Assembly: GCA_049964655.1 (NCBI GenBank)
Contig: JBMFXC010000098.1
Coordinates: 1-7,814 of the forward strand
Direction of reading: 5' to 3'
Origin: JAJZJT01 sp049964655
Lineage (GTDB): Bacteria > Actinomycetota > Acidimicrobiia > Acidimicrobiales > RAAP-2
Length of the DNA stretch: 7,814 nucleotides
This document shows, in pieces, positions 1-6,221 of the stretch. A program made the position numbers and the translations under genes. Below the pieces are notes generated by a model. It made no database searches. It was not told the origin of the DNA and saw only the letters and a list, made by a program, of their open reading frames with translations. Each line of letters begins with the position of its first letter. Position 1 is the first letter of the stretch.

Positions 1-1
1 C

Positions 2-616
2 GAGGTCCGACTCCTCACGCCCGAAGGGCATCCCCTGGCCGCTCTCGGACGTAGCATCGGGGACTTTCTCCTCGCCGCCTGCACCGAGGCCGGCGTCGAC
101 GTCCGGTTGGGAATGCATGTCGATACGGAGGCGCTGGCTACCGGCCGGTTGGTCGGCGAGGCGGGTGCCCTTGATGGCGCGGACCTGACGATCGTGATCC
201 CACCGCACCGAGCCAGCCCCTTGCTCCATGATTTGAGCGACGGCAGCGTTCTCGTTCCGGTCGATGACCGGTTCGCCACCGCGGTACCGGGGATCTTCGT
301 CGCCGGTGACGCCGCCGCGAGCCCGTACCCGAGAGCTGCCGACCCGGCCACAGTGTCCGGTGTCGTCGCCGCGGAAGCGATCCTCACCGAGCTCGGCTAC
401 CGCGACGGCAACCCTGGACGGACCCCGGAGCCGGACTGCTTCGTGGACCACGGGGACGGCCGGTACGGGCGTATCCGGATCTCTTACCCTGACGGGCCTC
501 CGCCGGCCGGACAGCCCGCGGTTGGTGTCGATGCTCCGGCACGGGAGCAAGGCGCAGCGTTCGAAGACGCCCACCGACGCTGGCAGGCATTACGACGGGA
601 TGCCCCAGCGCCGTGA
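2..616 (+). CDS. C-terminal part of an FAD/NAD(P)-dependent oxidoreductase (SQR/NDH-2-like), 5' end outside window
   Basis: The reading frame is open from the left edge to TGA at 614-616, giving the last 204 residues. Near residues 6-37 lies a TPEG...GRSIGDFLLAACTEAGVDV stretch, as found in the pyridine-nucleotide-disulfide oxidoreductase fold where the 'top-side' helix precedes a modified sugar-binding strand. Residues 95-103 (VPGIFVAGD) are the second FAD-binding motif, whose Asp contacts the flavin ribityl chain. It is followed by a helix ending SGVVAAEAILTELGY. The tail with Cys146 (PDCFVDHGDGRYGRI) and a PPPAGQP segment resembles the C-terminal tail of actinobacterial sulfide:quinone reductase-like flavoproteins. 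Such enzymes pass electrons from sulfide or NAD(P)H to quinone or a small acceptor. The N-terminal Rossmann motif and the redox cysteines that would decide the substrate are outside the window. A 216-base gap separates it from narG, so co-transcription is uncertain. Confidence 0.72.
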   Translation, partial: EVRLLTPEGHPLAALGRSIGDFLLAACTEAGVDVRLGMHVDTEALATGRLVGEAGALDGADLTIVIPPHRASPLLHDLSDGSVLVPVDDRFATAVPGIFVAGDAAASPYPRAADPATVSGVVAAEAILTELGYRDGNPGRTPEPDCFVDHGDGRYGRIRISYPDGPPPAGQPAVGVDAPAREQGAAFEDAHRRWQALRRDAPAP

Positions 617-635
617 CAGGCCACCGCGGTCCGTC

Positions 636-645
636 ACGGTACCGT
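636..645. repeat. Perfect 10-base palindrome ACGGTACCGT
   Basis: ACGGTACCGT reads the same on both strands, just after the stop of the flavoprotein gene. It has no loop and no T-tract, so it is not a convincing terminator. It could be a chance palindrome or half of a protein-binding site. Confidence 0.25.
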
Positions 646-652
646 TGGCGCG

Positions 653-793
653 ATGAGCACTCGATGGTTTTTCGAGTTGCGAGTGGAAGTGCCCTCGCAC
701 AATGATAGTCGGGACGGTCCGCCATCGTCCTCGCCGGCATGCTCGGTAGGGTGGCCAGGCAGGCCCTGCGCGATGGATGCGCAGACGAGGTAA
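653..793 (+). CDS. Possible 46-residue ORF in the intergenic region (doubtful)
   Basis: An ATG at 653 opens a frame to TAA at 791-793, encoding a peptide that begins MSTRWFFELRVEVPS and continues as a Ser/Pro/Gly-rich, low-complexity tail. No Shine-Dalgarno sequence precedes the ATG (upstream bases CCGTTGGCGCG), and I recognise no family. The first 15 residues look protein-like (a possible amphipathic beta strand), while the rest looks like non-coding GC-rich sequence. The frame overlaps the candidate narG promoter and leader. It could be the remnant of a lost gene start or pure chance. Confidence 0.12.
   Translation: MSTRWFFELRVEVPSHNDSRDGPPSSSPACSVGWPGRPCAMDAQTR
659..677. repeat. Inverted repeat ACTCGA-N7-TCGAGT upstream of narG
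   Basis: The arms ACTCGA (659-664) and TCGAGT (672-677) are perfect complements around a 7-base T-rich centre (TGGTTTT). It lies in the least GC-rich part of the window, immediately upstream of a weak -35-like hexamer, where an activator would bind. It matches no regulator consensus I can name with confidence; the FNR/CRP pattern TTGAT-N4-ATCAA is not present. Confidence 0.35.
677..706 (+). promoter_or_regulatory. Weak candidate sigma-70-type promoter for the nar operon
   Basis: TTGCGA (677-682) and AATGAT (701-706) each match 4 of 6 bases of the TTGACA / TATAAT consensus with an 18-base spacer, and would start transcription near 713, about 120 bases before narG. The inverted repeat TGCGAG (678-683) / CTCGCA (694-699) sits inside this promoter, overlapping the -35 and filling the spacer, a position used by repressors and by MerR-type regulators. 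In DNA this GC-rich such matches are weak evidence. The placement within a locally AT-richer intergenic stretch is the main support. Confidence 0.25.
678..699. repeat. Inverted repeat TGCGAG-N10-CTCGCA within candidate promoter
   Basis: Perfect 6-base arms at 678-683 and 694-699 are separated by ten bases (TGGAAGTGCC). It directly abuts the preceding inverted repeat at 659-677, so two dyads lie side by side over 41 bases. This could be an operator pair. No regulator is encoded in the window to pair with it. Confidence 0.3.
766..784 (+). promoter_or_regulatory. Leader hairpin CTGCGC-N7-GCGCAG upstream of narG
   Basis: Perfect GC-rich 6-base arms (766-771 and 779-784) enclose the 7-base loop GATGGAT. 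If transcription starts near 713 this forms a stable stem in the 5' untranslated leader, about 50 bases before the narG start. No U-run follows, so it is not an intrinsic terminator. It overlaps a second, mutually exclusive inverted repeat GCAGG-C-CCTGC at 759-769, so alternative foldings of the leader are possible. Confidence 0.35.
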
Positions 794-825
794 GCGAGCA
801 GAAACCGGGCATGAGCGTGTCAGCG

Positions 826-832
826 AAGGAGG
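826..832 (+). promoter_or_regulatory. Strong Shine-Dalgarno AAGGAGG for narG
   Basis: AAGGAGG is a full match to the 16S anti-SD core. It touches the GTG at 833 and stands three bases before the GTG at 836. The very short spacing argues for initiation at the second GTG and makes this an unusual initiation site. Confidence 0.6.
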
Positions 833-835
833 GTG

Positions 836-3800
836 GTGGCATCCGATCGATCCCGAACCAAGCGGGCCGGTGGCGACCCTCAGCTCCTCGCTGACACGGG
901 TCTGGTTCGCGCCGCCCGCTACCTCCAGCCCGGGGAGCCGTCGGCCGACGGGCGCGAGCTGCATCGAGGGGGTGGTCGCCAAGCCGAGGAGTTCTACCGG
1001 GAGCGCTGGCGCCACGACAAGGTTGTCCGCTCCACTCACGGGGTGAACTGCACCGGGTCGTGCTCGTGGCAGGTATATGTGAAGGACGGGATCATCACCT
1101 GGGAGACCCAGGCCGTCGACTACCCCTCGGTCGGCCCCGACTCCCCTGAGTACGAGCCCCGGGGGTGCCCGAGAGGGGCGTCGTTCTCCTGGTACACCTA
1201 CTCACCGGCCCGAGTCCGCTACCCGTATGTCCGGGGTGTCCTGCTCGACTCCTTCCGAGCGGCCAAGGCCCGCCACGAAGGCGACCCGGTAGCCGCGTGG
1301 GCCGAGATCACCTCCGATCCCGAGACTGCCTCGGCCTACAAGTCGGCTCGGGGCCGGGGCGGCTTCGTGCGCGCCACCTGGGCCGAGGTCCTCGAGCTGG
1401 TCGCCGCCGCCCATGTGCACACCGTCGCCGCCTACGGACCGGACCGCACCGCGGGGTTCACGGTGATCCCGGCCATGTCGATGACCTCCTATGCAGCGGG
1501 CACCCGTTTCTACTCGCTGCTCGGCGGCACCATCCCCTCGTTCTACGATTGGTACGCCGACCTGCCCATCGCCTCGCCCCAGGTCTTCGGCGACCAGACC
1601 GACGTGCCAGAGTCGGCCGACTGGTGGAACGCCAGCTACCTGATCATCTGGGGCACCAACCTCCCCATCACCCGCACCCCCGACGCCCACTTCATGACCG
1701 AGGCCCGTTACCGGGGCCAGAAGGTCGTCGTGGTCTCCCCGGATTACTCGGACCACACCAAGTTCGCCGACGACTGGCTTCCCGCCGCGCCGGGGACGGA
1801 CGCGGCCCTGGCGATGGCGATGGGCCACGTCATGCTCACCGAGTTCTACCGCGACCGCCAGGTGCCGCGCTTCGAGGCCTACGCCCGCACCTACACCGAC
1901 CTCCCGTTCCTCGTCTCGCTGCGCCGACGTGAGGACGCCTGGGTGCCCGACCACTTCGTCACCGCCGCCGACCTCGGGGACACCGAAGAGGGCGCGGCGT
2001 GGAAGACCGTCGTGCTCGACGAGGCGAGCGGTGCCCCCGCGGTGCCCAACGGGTCGCTCGGCTTCCGCTGGACCGAGGCGGGCGAAGGGCGCTGGAACCT
2101 GCGCCTCGAGGACATCCGTCCCGCTCTCAGCCTGCACGGTCGGCCCGGATCCGAGGCGCTGGCGGTGGACCTGCCCCGCTTCGACGTGGGCGACGGCGAG
2201 GGCGGCGGGGTGCTGCGGCGGGGGGTCCCGGCTATCGAGGTGGGTGAGCGGTGGGTGACCACGGTGTTTGACCTCGTTATGGCGCAGTACGGGGTCGCCC
2301 GCGATGGCCTACCTGGGTTGTGGCCGAGCGACTACGACGACGCCGAGGTGCCCTACACTCCGGCTTGGGCCGAGCGGATCACGTCGGTGCCGGCGGTGGC
2401 GTGTGCCCGGGTGGCCCGCGAGTTCGCCCGCAACGCCGAGGTGTCCGGCGGCCGGTCGATGATCGCCATGGGGGCGGGTACCAACCACTGGTACCACTCC
2501 GACCAGATCTACCGGACTTTCCTGTCGCTGCTCATGTTAGGCGGGTGCGAGGGCGTGAACGGCGGCGGCTGGGCCCACTACGTCGGCCAGGAGAAGGTCC
2601 GGCCGCTCACCGGCTGGTTCACCCTCGCCTTCGCCTACGACTGGGCGCGGCCCACCCGGCACATGCCTGCCACCCCCTACTGGTACCTAGCCAGCGACCA
2701 GTGGCGCTACGAGGGGGCCCGGGCCGACCTTTTGTCGAGCCCCCTCGGTGAGGGCCGGTTCGCTGGTCAGTCGGTCGCCGACCTCAACGCCTACTCGGCC
2801 CGCCAGGGGTGGCTGGCCTCCCACCCGACCTTCGACCGGAACCCCCTCGACCTGGCCGACCAGGCGGAGGCGGCGGGCCAGGAGGTGGGCGACTACATCG
2901 TCGACGAGCTCACGGCCGGGCGGTTGCGCTTTGCCGCCACCGATCCTGACAACCCGGCCAACTTCCCGCGGGTGCTGACGGTGTGGCGCTCCAACCTGCT
3001 CGGCTCCTCGGGAAAGGGGCACGAGTACTTCCTGCGCCACCTGCTCGGCGCGGACAACGCGGTGGCGGCCGAGGAGTGTCCGCCGGGGCTGCAGCCGGCC
3101 GAGGTGACGTGGCGGGACGAGGCTCCCCGAGGCAAGTTGGACCTGCTGGTCGACATCGACTTCCGCATGACCTCGACGGGCATCTACGCCGATGTCGTCC
3201 TGCCCACCGCCACCTGGTACGAGAAGCACGACCTGTCATCGACGGACATGCACCCCTTCGTGCACAGCTTCAACCCAGCCATCGCCTCCCCGTGGGAGGC
3301 ACGAAGCGACTTTGACATCTTCAGCGACCTGGCCGCGGAGTTCTCCCGCCTGGCCGAGGGCCGGCTCGGGGTCCGGCACGACGTGGTCGCTATCCCACTG
3401 CTCCACGACAGCCCCGACGAGTGCGCGCAGCCCGGTGGCCGGGCAGTCGACTGGGCGGCGGGGGAGTGCGACCCGGTCCCGGGCAAGACGATGCCCCGCC
3501 TGGTGGTCGTCGAGCGCGACTACCCCCACCTGGTCGACCGCTTCCGGGCGCTCGGCCCCCTCATCGACGAGCTCGGCGCCACCACCAAGGGGGTCCGGCT
3601 TCCCGTCGGCGGTGAGGTCGACTACCTGCGGTCCCGTAACGGGACGACCCGGGGCGGGGCGGCCCACGGGCGCCCCCGGATCGATCGCGACGACCTGTTC
3701 TGCGAGGCCATCCTGGCCATGTCGGGCACCACCAACGGACGCCTGGCGGTGGCCGGCTTCGAAGAGCTCGAACGCCGCACCGGCGTCACCCTGGCCGACC

Positions 3801-4549
3801 TGGCTCACGAACGGGCTGGCGACCGGATCACCTTCGCCGACACCGTCACCCAACCCCGCTCGGTGATCTGCTCGCCGGAGTGGTCCGGGTGCGAGTCCGA
3901 GCGCCGGCGCTACGCGCCGTTCACCATCAACGTGGAGCGCTTGAAGCCCTGGCACACCTTGACCGGTCGCCAGCACTTCTTCTTGGACCACGACTGGATG
4001 GCCGAGCTGGGCGAGATGCTCCCCACCTACCGTCCGCCGCTCGACCTGCTTTCCACCTTCGGGGATCCGAGCCGGTCCGAGCTCGGCGAACCTCAGCTGG
4101 TGGCTCGTTTCCTCACCCCGCACTCGAAGTGGTCGATCCACTCGGAGTACCAGGACAACCCCCACATGCTCAACCTGTTCCGGGGTGGTCCGGTCATCTG
4201 GATGAACGACCTCGACGCCGGGCGCATTGGGGTGGCCGACAACGACTGGATCGAGGCCTACAACCGCAACGGGGTCACCGTGGCCCGGGCGGCGGTGACC
4301 CACCGGGTGCCTCCTGGCACGGTGCTCATGTATCACGCCGTCGACCGGCACCTCGAGATGCCGGTCTCCGAGCTCTCGGGGTTGCACGGCGGGACCGACA
4401 ACTCGCTCACCCGGGTGGTCATGAAGCCCACCCACATGATCGGCGGGTACGCGCAGCTCTCCTACGGGTTCAACTACTACGGGCCGACGGGATCCCAGCG
4501 CGACGAGCTGGCCGTCATCCGCCGCCGCTCCCAGGAGGTCGAGTTCTGA
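836..4549 (+). CDS. narG: Respiratory nitrate reductase, alpha (catalytic) subunit NarG
   Basis: This is the molybdenum bis-MGD subunit that reduces nitrate to nitrite with electrons from NarH. With the start at GTG 836 it has 1237 residues, normal for NarG (E. coli 1247). The FS0 [4Fe-4S] ligands His68, Cys72, Cys76 and Cys111 have the spacing of E. coli His49/Cys53/Cys57/Cys92. The block SFYDWYADLP carries the Mo-ligating Asp, about residue 238. Other family blocks are GTNLPITRTPDAH, NGGGWAHYVGQEKVRPLTGW and, in the C-terminal dinucleotide-binding domain (about residues 1040-1200), LTPHSKWSIHSEYQDN. No twin-arginine leader or hydrophobic N-terminus is visible, so the active site should face the cytoplasm. 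An in-frame GTG at 833 is the alternative start; 836 is preferred for SD spacing. The ATG at 811 is in another frame. The C-terminal codons for SQEV contain an AGGAGG that can act as SD for the next start. Confidence 0.97.
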   Translation: MASDRSRTKRAGGDPQLLADTGLVRAARYLQPGEPSADGRELHRGGGRQAEEFYRERWRHDKVVRSTHGVNCTGSCSWQVYVKDGIITWETQAVDYPSVGPDSPEYEPRGCPRGASFSWYTYSPARVRYPYVRGVLLDSFRAAKARHEGDPVAAWAEITSDPETASAYKSARGRGGFVRATWAEVLELVAAAHVHTVAAYGPDRTAGFTVIPAMSMTSYAAGTRFYSLLGGTIPSFYDWYADLPIASPQVFGDQTDVPESADWWNASYLIIWGTNLPITRTPDAHFMTEARYRGQKVVVVSPDYSDHTKFADDWLPAAPGTDAALAMAMGHVMLTEFYRDRQVPRFEAYARTYTDLPFLVSLRRREDAWVPDHFVTAADLGDTEEGAAWKTVVLDEASGAPAVPNGSLGFRWTEAGEGRWNLRLEDIRPALSLHGRPGSEALAVDLPRFDVGDGEGGGVLRRGVPAIEVGERWVTTVFDLVMAQYGVARDGLPGLWPSDYDDAEVPYTPAWAERITSVPAVACARVAREFARNAEVSGGRSMIAMGAGTNHWYHSDQIYRTFLSLLMLGGCEGVNGGGWAHYVGQEKVRPLTGWFTLAFAYDWARPTRHMPATPYWYLASDQWRYEGARADLLSSPLGEGRFAGQSVADLNAYSARQGWLASHPTFDRNPLDLADQAEAAGQEVGDYIVDELTAGRLRFAATDPDNPANFPRVLTVWRSNLLGSSGKGHEYFLRHLLGADNAVAAEECPPGLQPAEVTWRDEAPRGKLDLLVDIDFRMTSTGIYADVVLPTATWYEKHDLSSTDMHPFVHSFNPAIASPWEARSDFDIFSDLAAEFSRLAEGRLGVRHDVVAIPLLHDSPDECAQPGGRAVDWAAGECDPVPGKTMPRLVVVERDYPHLVDRFRALGPLIDELGATTKGVRLPVGGEVDYLRSRNGTTRGGAAHGRPRIDRDDLFCEAILAMSGTTNGRLAVAGFEELERRTGVTLADLAHERAGDRITFADTVTQPRSVICSPEWSGCESERRRYAPFTINVERLKPWHTLTGRQHFFLDHDWMAELGEMLPTYRPPLDLLSTFGDPSRSELGEPQLVARFLTPHSKWSIHSEYQDNPHMLNLFRGGPVIWMNDLDAGRIGVADNDWIEAYNRNGVTVARAAVTHRVPPGTVLMYHAVDRHLEMPVSELSGLHGGTDNSLTRVVMKPTHMIGGYAQLSYGFNYYGPTGSQRDELAVIRRRSQEVEF
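4533..4538 (+). promoter_or_regulatory. AGGAGG within the narG 3' end, SD for the ATG at 4549
   Basis: AGGAGG lies ten bases upstream of the ATG at 4549-4551 that overlaps narG's stop codon. It is encoded by the Gln-Glu-Val codons of the conserved RRRSQEV tail, so part of the match may reflect protein constraint. It would still recruit ribosomes to the mini-ORF that bridges to narH. Confidence 0.45.
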
Positions 4550-4590
4550 TGCGCCCCGTCCTTCTGGGCACGATTGGAGCGACCCGGTGA
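4549..4590 (+). CDS. 13-residue mini-ORF bridging narG and narH (possible coupling peptide)
   Basis: The narG stop TGA (4547-4549) shares its last base with an ATG that opens the peptide MRPVLLGTIGATR. Its own stop, TGA at 4588-4590, overlaps narH's GTG start (GTGA, 4587-4590). It therefore fills the 37-base narG-narH gap exactly. An AGGAGG stands ten bases upstream of the ATG. The peptide resembles no known protein. The likely role is translational coupling: ribosomes finishing narG re-initiate, traverse the gap and are delivered to narH's start, helping to balance the 1:1 subunits. Chance formation in 37 bases is quite possible, so confidence as a translated ORF is moderate to low. Confidence 0.3.
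   Translation: MRPVLLGTIGATR
4576..4587 (+). repeat. 12-base junction element GGAGCGACCCGG, copy 1 (narH ribosome-binding site)
   Basis: The element begins with GGAG, the SD for narH, seven bases before the GTG at 4587. The identical 12-mer recurs at 6857-6868 before narI. In both places it encodes Gly-Ala-Thr-Arg at the end of the upstream reading frame. Confidence 0.55.
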
Positions 4591-6221
4591 GGATCATGGC
4601 CCAGGTGTGCATGGTCATGAACCTCGACAAGTGCATCGGCTGTCATACCTGCACCGTCACCTGCAAGCAGACCTGGACCAATCGGCCGGGCACCGAGTAC
4701 GTCTACTTCAACAACGTCGAGACCAAGCCGGGGCTTGGCTACCCGGCCCGCTACGAGGACCAGGAGCAGTGGAAGGGCGGCTGGGAGCTGGATCGCAAGG
4801 GCCGGCTGCGGCTCAAGGGGGGCAGTCGCCTCAAGCGGTTGGCGACGATCTTCTACAACCCCGACCTGCCGACGATCGACGACTACCACGACCCGTTCAC
4901 CTACGACTACGCCCGCCTCATCAACGCCCCGGCGGGGACCAAATCGCCCTCGGTCTCGGCCCGCTCGGCCCTGACCGGACGGGAGATGACGCCCAAGTGG
5001 GGCACCAACTGGGAGGACGACCTGGCCGGCGCCCCCGGTCGGGCCCTCGGCGACCCGAACATCGAAGCGATGGCCGAGAAGGTCAAGATGGATTTCGAGT
5101 CGGTGTTCATGTTCTACCTGCCCCGCATCTGCGAGCACTGCCTCAACCCGAGCTGCGTCGCCAGCTGCCCGTCGGGGGCGATGTACAAGCGGGAGGAGGA
5201 CGGCATCGTCCTCGTCGACCAGGATCGCTGTCGGGGCTGGCGGTTCTGCGTCTCGGGCTGTCCCTACAAGAAGGTGTACTTCAACCACCGCACCGGCAAG
5301 GCCGAGAAGTGCACGCTGTGCTTCCCGCGCATCGAGGCGGGCCTGCCCACCATCTGCTCGGAGACCTGCGTGGGGCGACTGCGCTACCTGGGGCTTGTCC
5401 TCTACGACGCCGACGCCGTCACCGCGGCGGCGGCCACCCCCGACGCCCAAGACCTCTACGAGGCGCAGCTGCAGGTGTTCTTGGACCCGAACGACCCGGC
5501 GGTCGCCGCCGAGGCGGAGCGCCAGGGCATCCCGCACGACTGGGTGGCCGCGGCGCGGCGCTCACCGGCCTACGCGCTCATCGTGCGCCACCGCGTCGCC
5601 CTGCCGTTGCACCCTGAGTTTCGGACCATGCCGATGGTCTGGTACGTCCCGCCGCTCTCCCCGGTGGCTGACGTGACGGCGGCGGCTGGCTACAACGAGG
5701 ACAACCCCGACAACATCTTCGCCGCCATCGACACCCTGCGGATCCCCGTCGAGTACCTGGCCAACCTGTTCACCGCCGGGCGTGTCGCCCCGGTGCGCGA
5801 TGCCCTGCGCCGACTGGCGATGGTGCGCACGGTGATGCGCGCCCACCAGCTCGGCACCCACCCCGACGTCGACCCCGCCGACGTCGGGCTCTCAGACGAC
5901 GACGCTGAGGACCTTTTCCGCCTCCTCGCCATCGCCCGCTATGAAGACCGCTACGTGGTGCCGCCGGCCCACGCCGAGAACGCCGGCCGGCTCCTCGCCC
6001 AGCACTCGATGTCCGGCTGCTCGCTCGATGAAGAAGGCGGCCCGGGGATGGGCGGCGCAGGCCCGGAACCAGAAGCCGTGCCCGGGTTCCACCTCCAGCG
6101 CCAGGAGTCGGCCGACGACTCGGTCGCCGGCCGGGACCAGCGCGGCCGGCTGCACCTGGTGGTGAGCGAGCGCCCTTCCCCCGGCCCGCTCGGCCCGGCG
6201 ACCCTGGGGGGAGCGGGATGA
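4587..6221 (+). CDS. narH: Respiratory nitrate reductase, beta (iron-sulfur) subunit NarH
   Basis: NarH relays electrons from the NarI hemes to NarG through one [3Fe-4S] and three [4Fe-4S] clusters. All four Cys groups are visible: Cys16/19/22/26 (CIGCHTCTVTC), Cys182/185/190/194 (CEHCLNPSCVASC), Cys215/221/225 with Trp218 in place of the second Cys (CRGWRFCVSGC), and Cys242/245/257/261. The Trp substitution is the known NarH hallmark for the [3Fe-4S] cluster. At 544 residues it is slightly longer than E. coli NarH (512). After the conserved GCSLDEEGGPGM at about 477-488 it has a loosely conserved, Pro/Gly-rich tail of some 55 residues. The GTG at 4587 is chosen because GGAG lies seven bases upstream and the resulting MRIMAQ lead fits actinobacterial NarH; ATG 4596 is the alternative. 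The stop overlaps narJ by four bases. Confidence 0.97.
   Translation: MRIMAQVCMVMNLDKCIGCHTCTVTCKQTWTNRPGTEYVYFNNVETKPGLGYPARYEDQEQWKGGWELDRKGRLRLKGGSRLKRLATIFYNPDLPTIDDYHDPFTYDYARLINAPAGTKSPSVSARSALTGREMTPKWGTNWEDDLAGAPGRALGDPNIEAMAEKVKMDFESVFMFYLPRICEHCLNPSCVASCPSGAMYKREEDGIVLVDQDRCRGWRFCVSGCPYKKVYFNHRTGKAEKCTLCFPRIEAGLPTICSETCVGRLRYLGLVLYDADAVTAAAATPDAQDLYEAQLQVFLDPNDPAVAAEAERQGIPHDWVAAARRSPAYALIVRHRVALPLHPEFRTMPMVWYVPPLSPVADVTAAAGYNEDNPDNIFAAIDTLRIPVEYLANLFTAGRVAPVRDALRRLAMVRTVMRAHQLGTHPDVDPADVGLSDDDAEDLFRLLAIARYEDRYVVPPAHAENAGRLLAQHSMSGCSLDEEGGPGMGGAGPEPEAVPGFHLQRQESADDSVAGRDQRGRLHLVVSERPSPGPLGPATLGGAG

Noticed and set aside
617..652. Intrinsic terminator after the flavoprotein gene
   Set aside because: Only a loopless 10-base palindrome is present and no T-run follows.
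617..832. FNR/CRP-type binding site or molybdenum-cofactor riboswitch upstream of narG
   Set aside because: I could not find TTGAT-N4-ATCAA or an acceptable variant, and the leader did not match features of the Moco RNA that I could verify by eye.
836..905. Twin-arginine signal at the NarG N-terminus
   Set aside because: The N-terminus has scattered basic residues (SRTKRAGG) but no S/T-R-R-x-F-L-K motif and no hydrophobic stretch, so an outward-facing NarG is not supported.
1202..2137. Minus-strand open frame of 311 codons opposite narG
   Set aside because: It is low-complexity Gly/Val/Arg-rich translation antisense to conserved NarG blocks, with no convincing ribosome-binding site.
3236..4636. 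Long open frame on the minus strand (466 codons) opposite narG and the narH start
   Set aside because: It lies wholly antisense to unmistakable narG/narH coding sequence. Its product is Val/Gly/Asp/His-rich with no recognisable domain, as expected for the complement of GC-rich codons.
5229..5263. Missing cysteine (Trp instead) in NarH cluster group three
   Set aside because: Trp at this place is the normal NarH feature that yields a [3Fe-4S] cluster, not a defect.
4515..5537. Minus-strand open frame of 340 codons opposite narH
   Set aside because: It is a shadow of narH, whose Cys motifs prove the plus-strand frame; the antisense product shows no family features.
4574..5617. Plus-strand open frame of 347 codons overlapping narH in another frame
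   Set aside because: The translation is Arg/Pro/Gly-rich with no motifs, whereas the narH frame holds all four cluster motifs.
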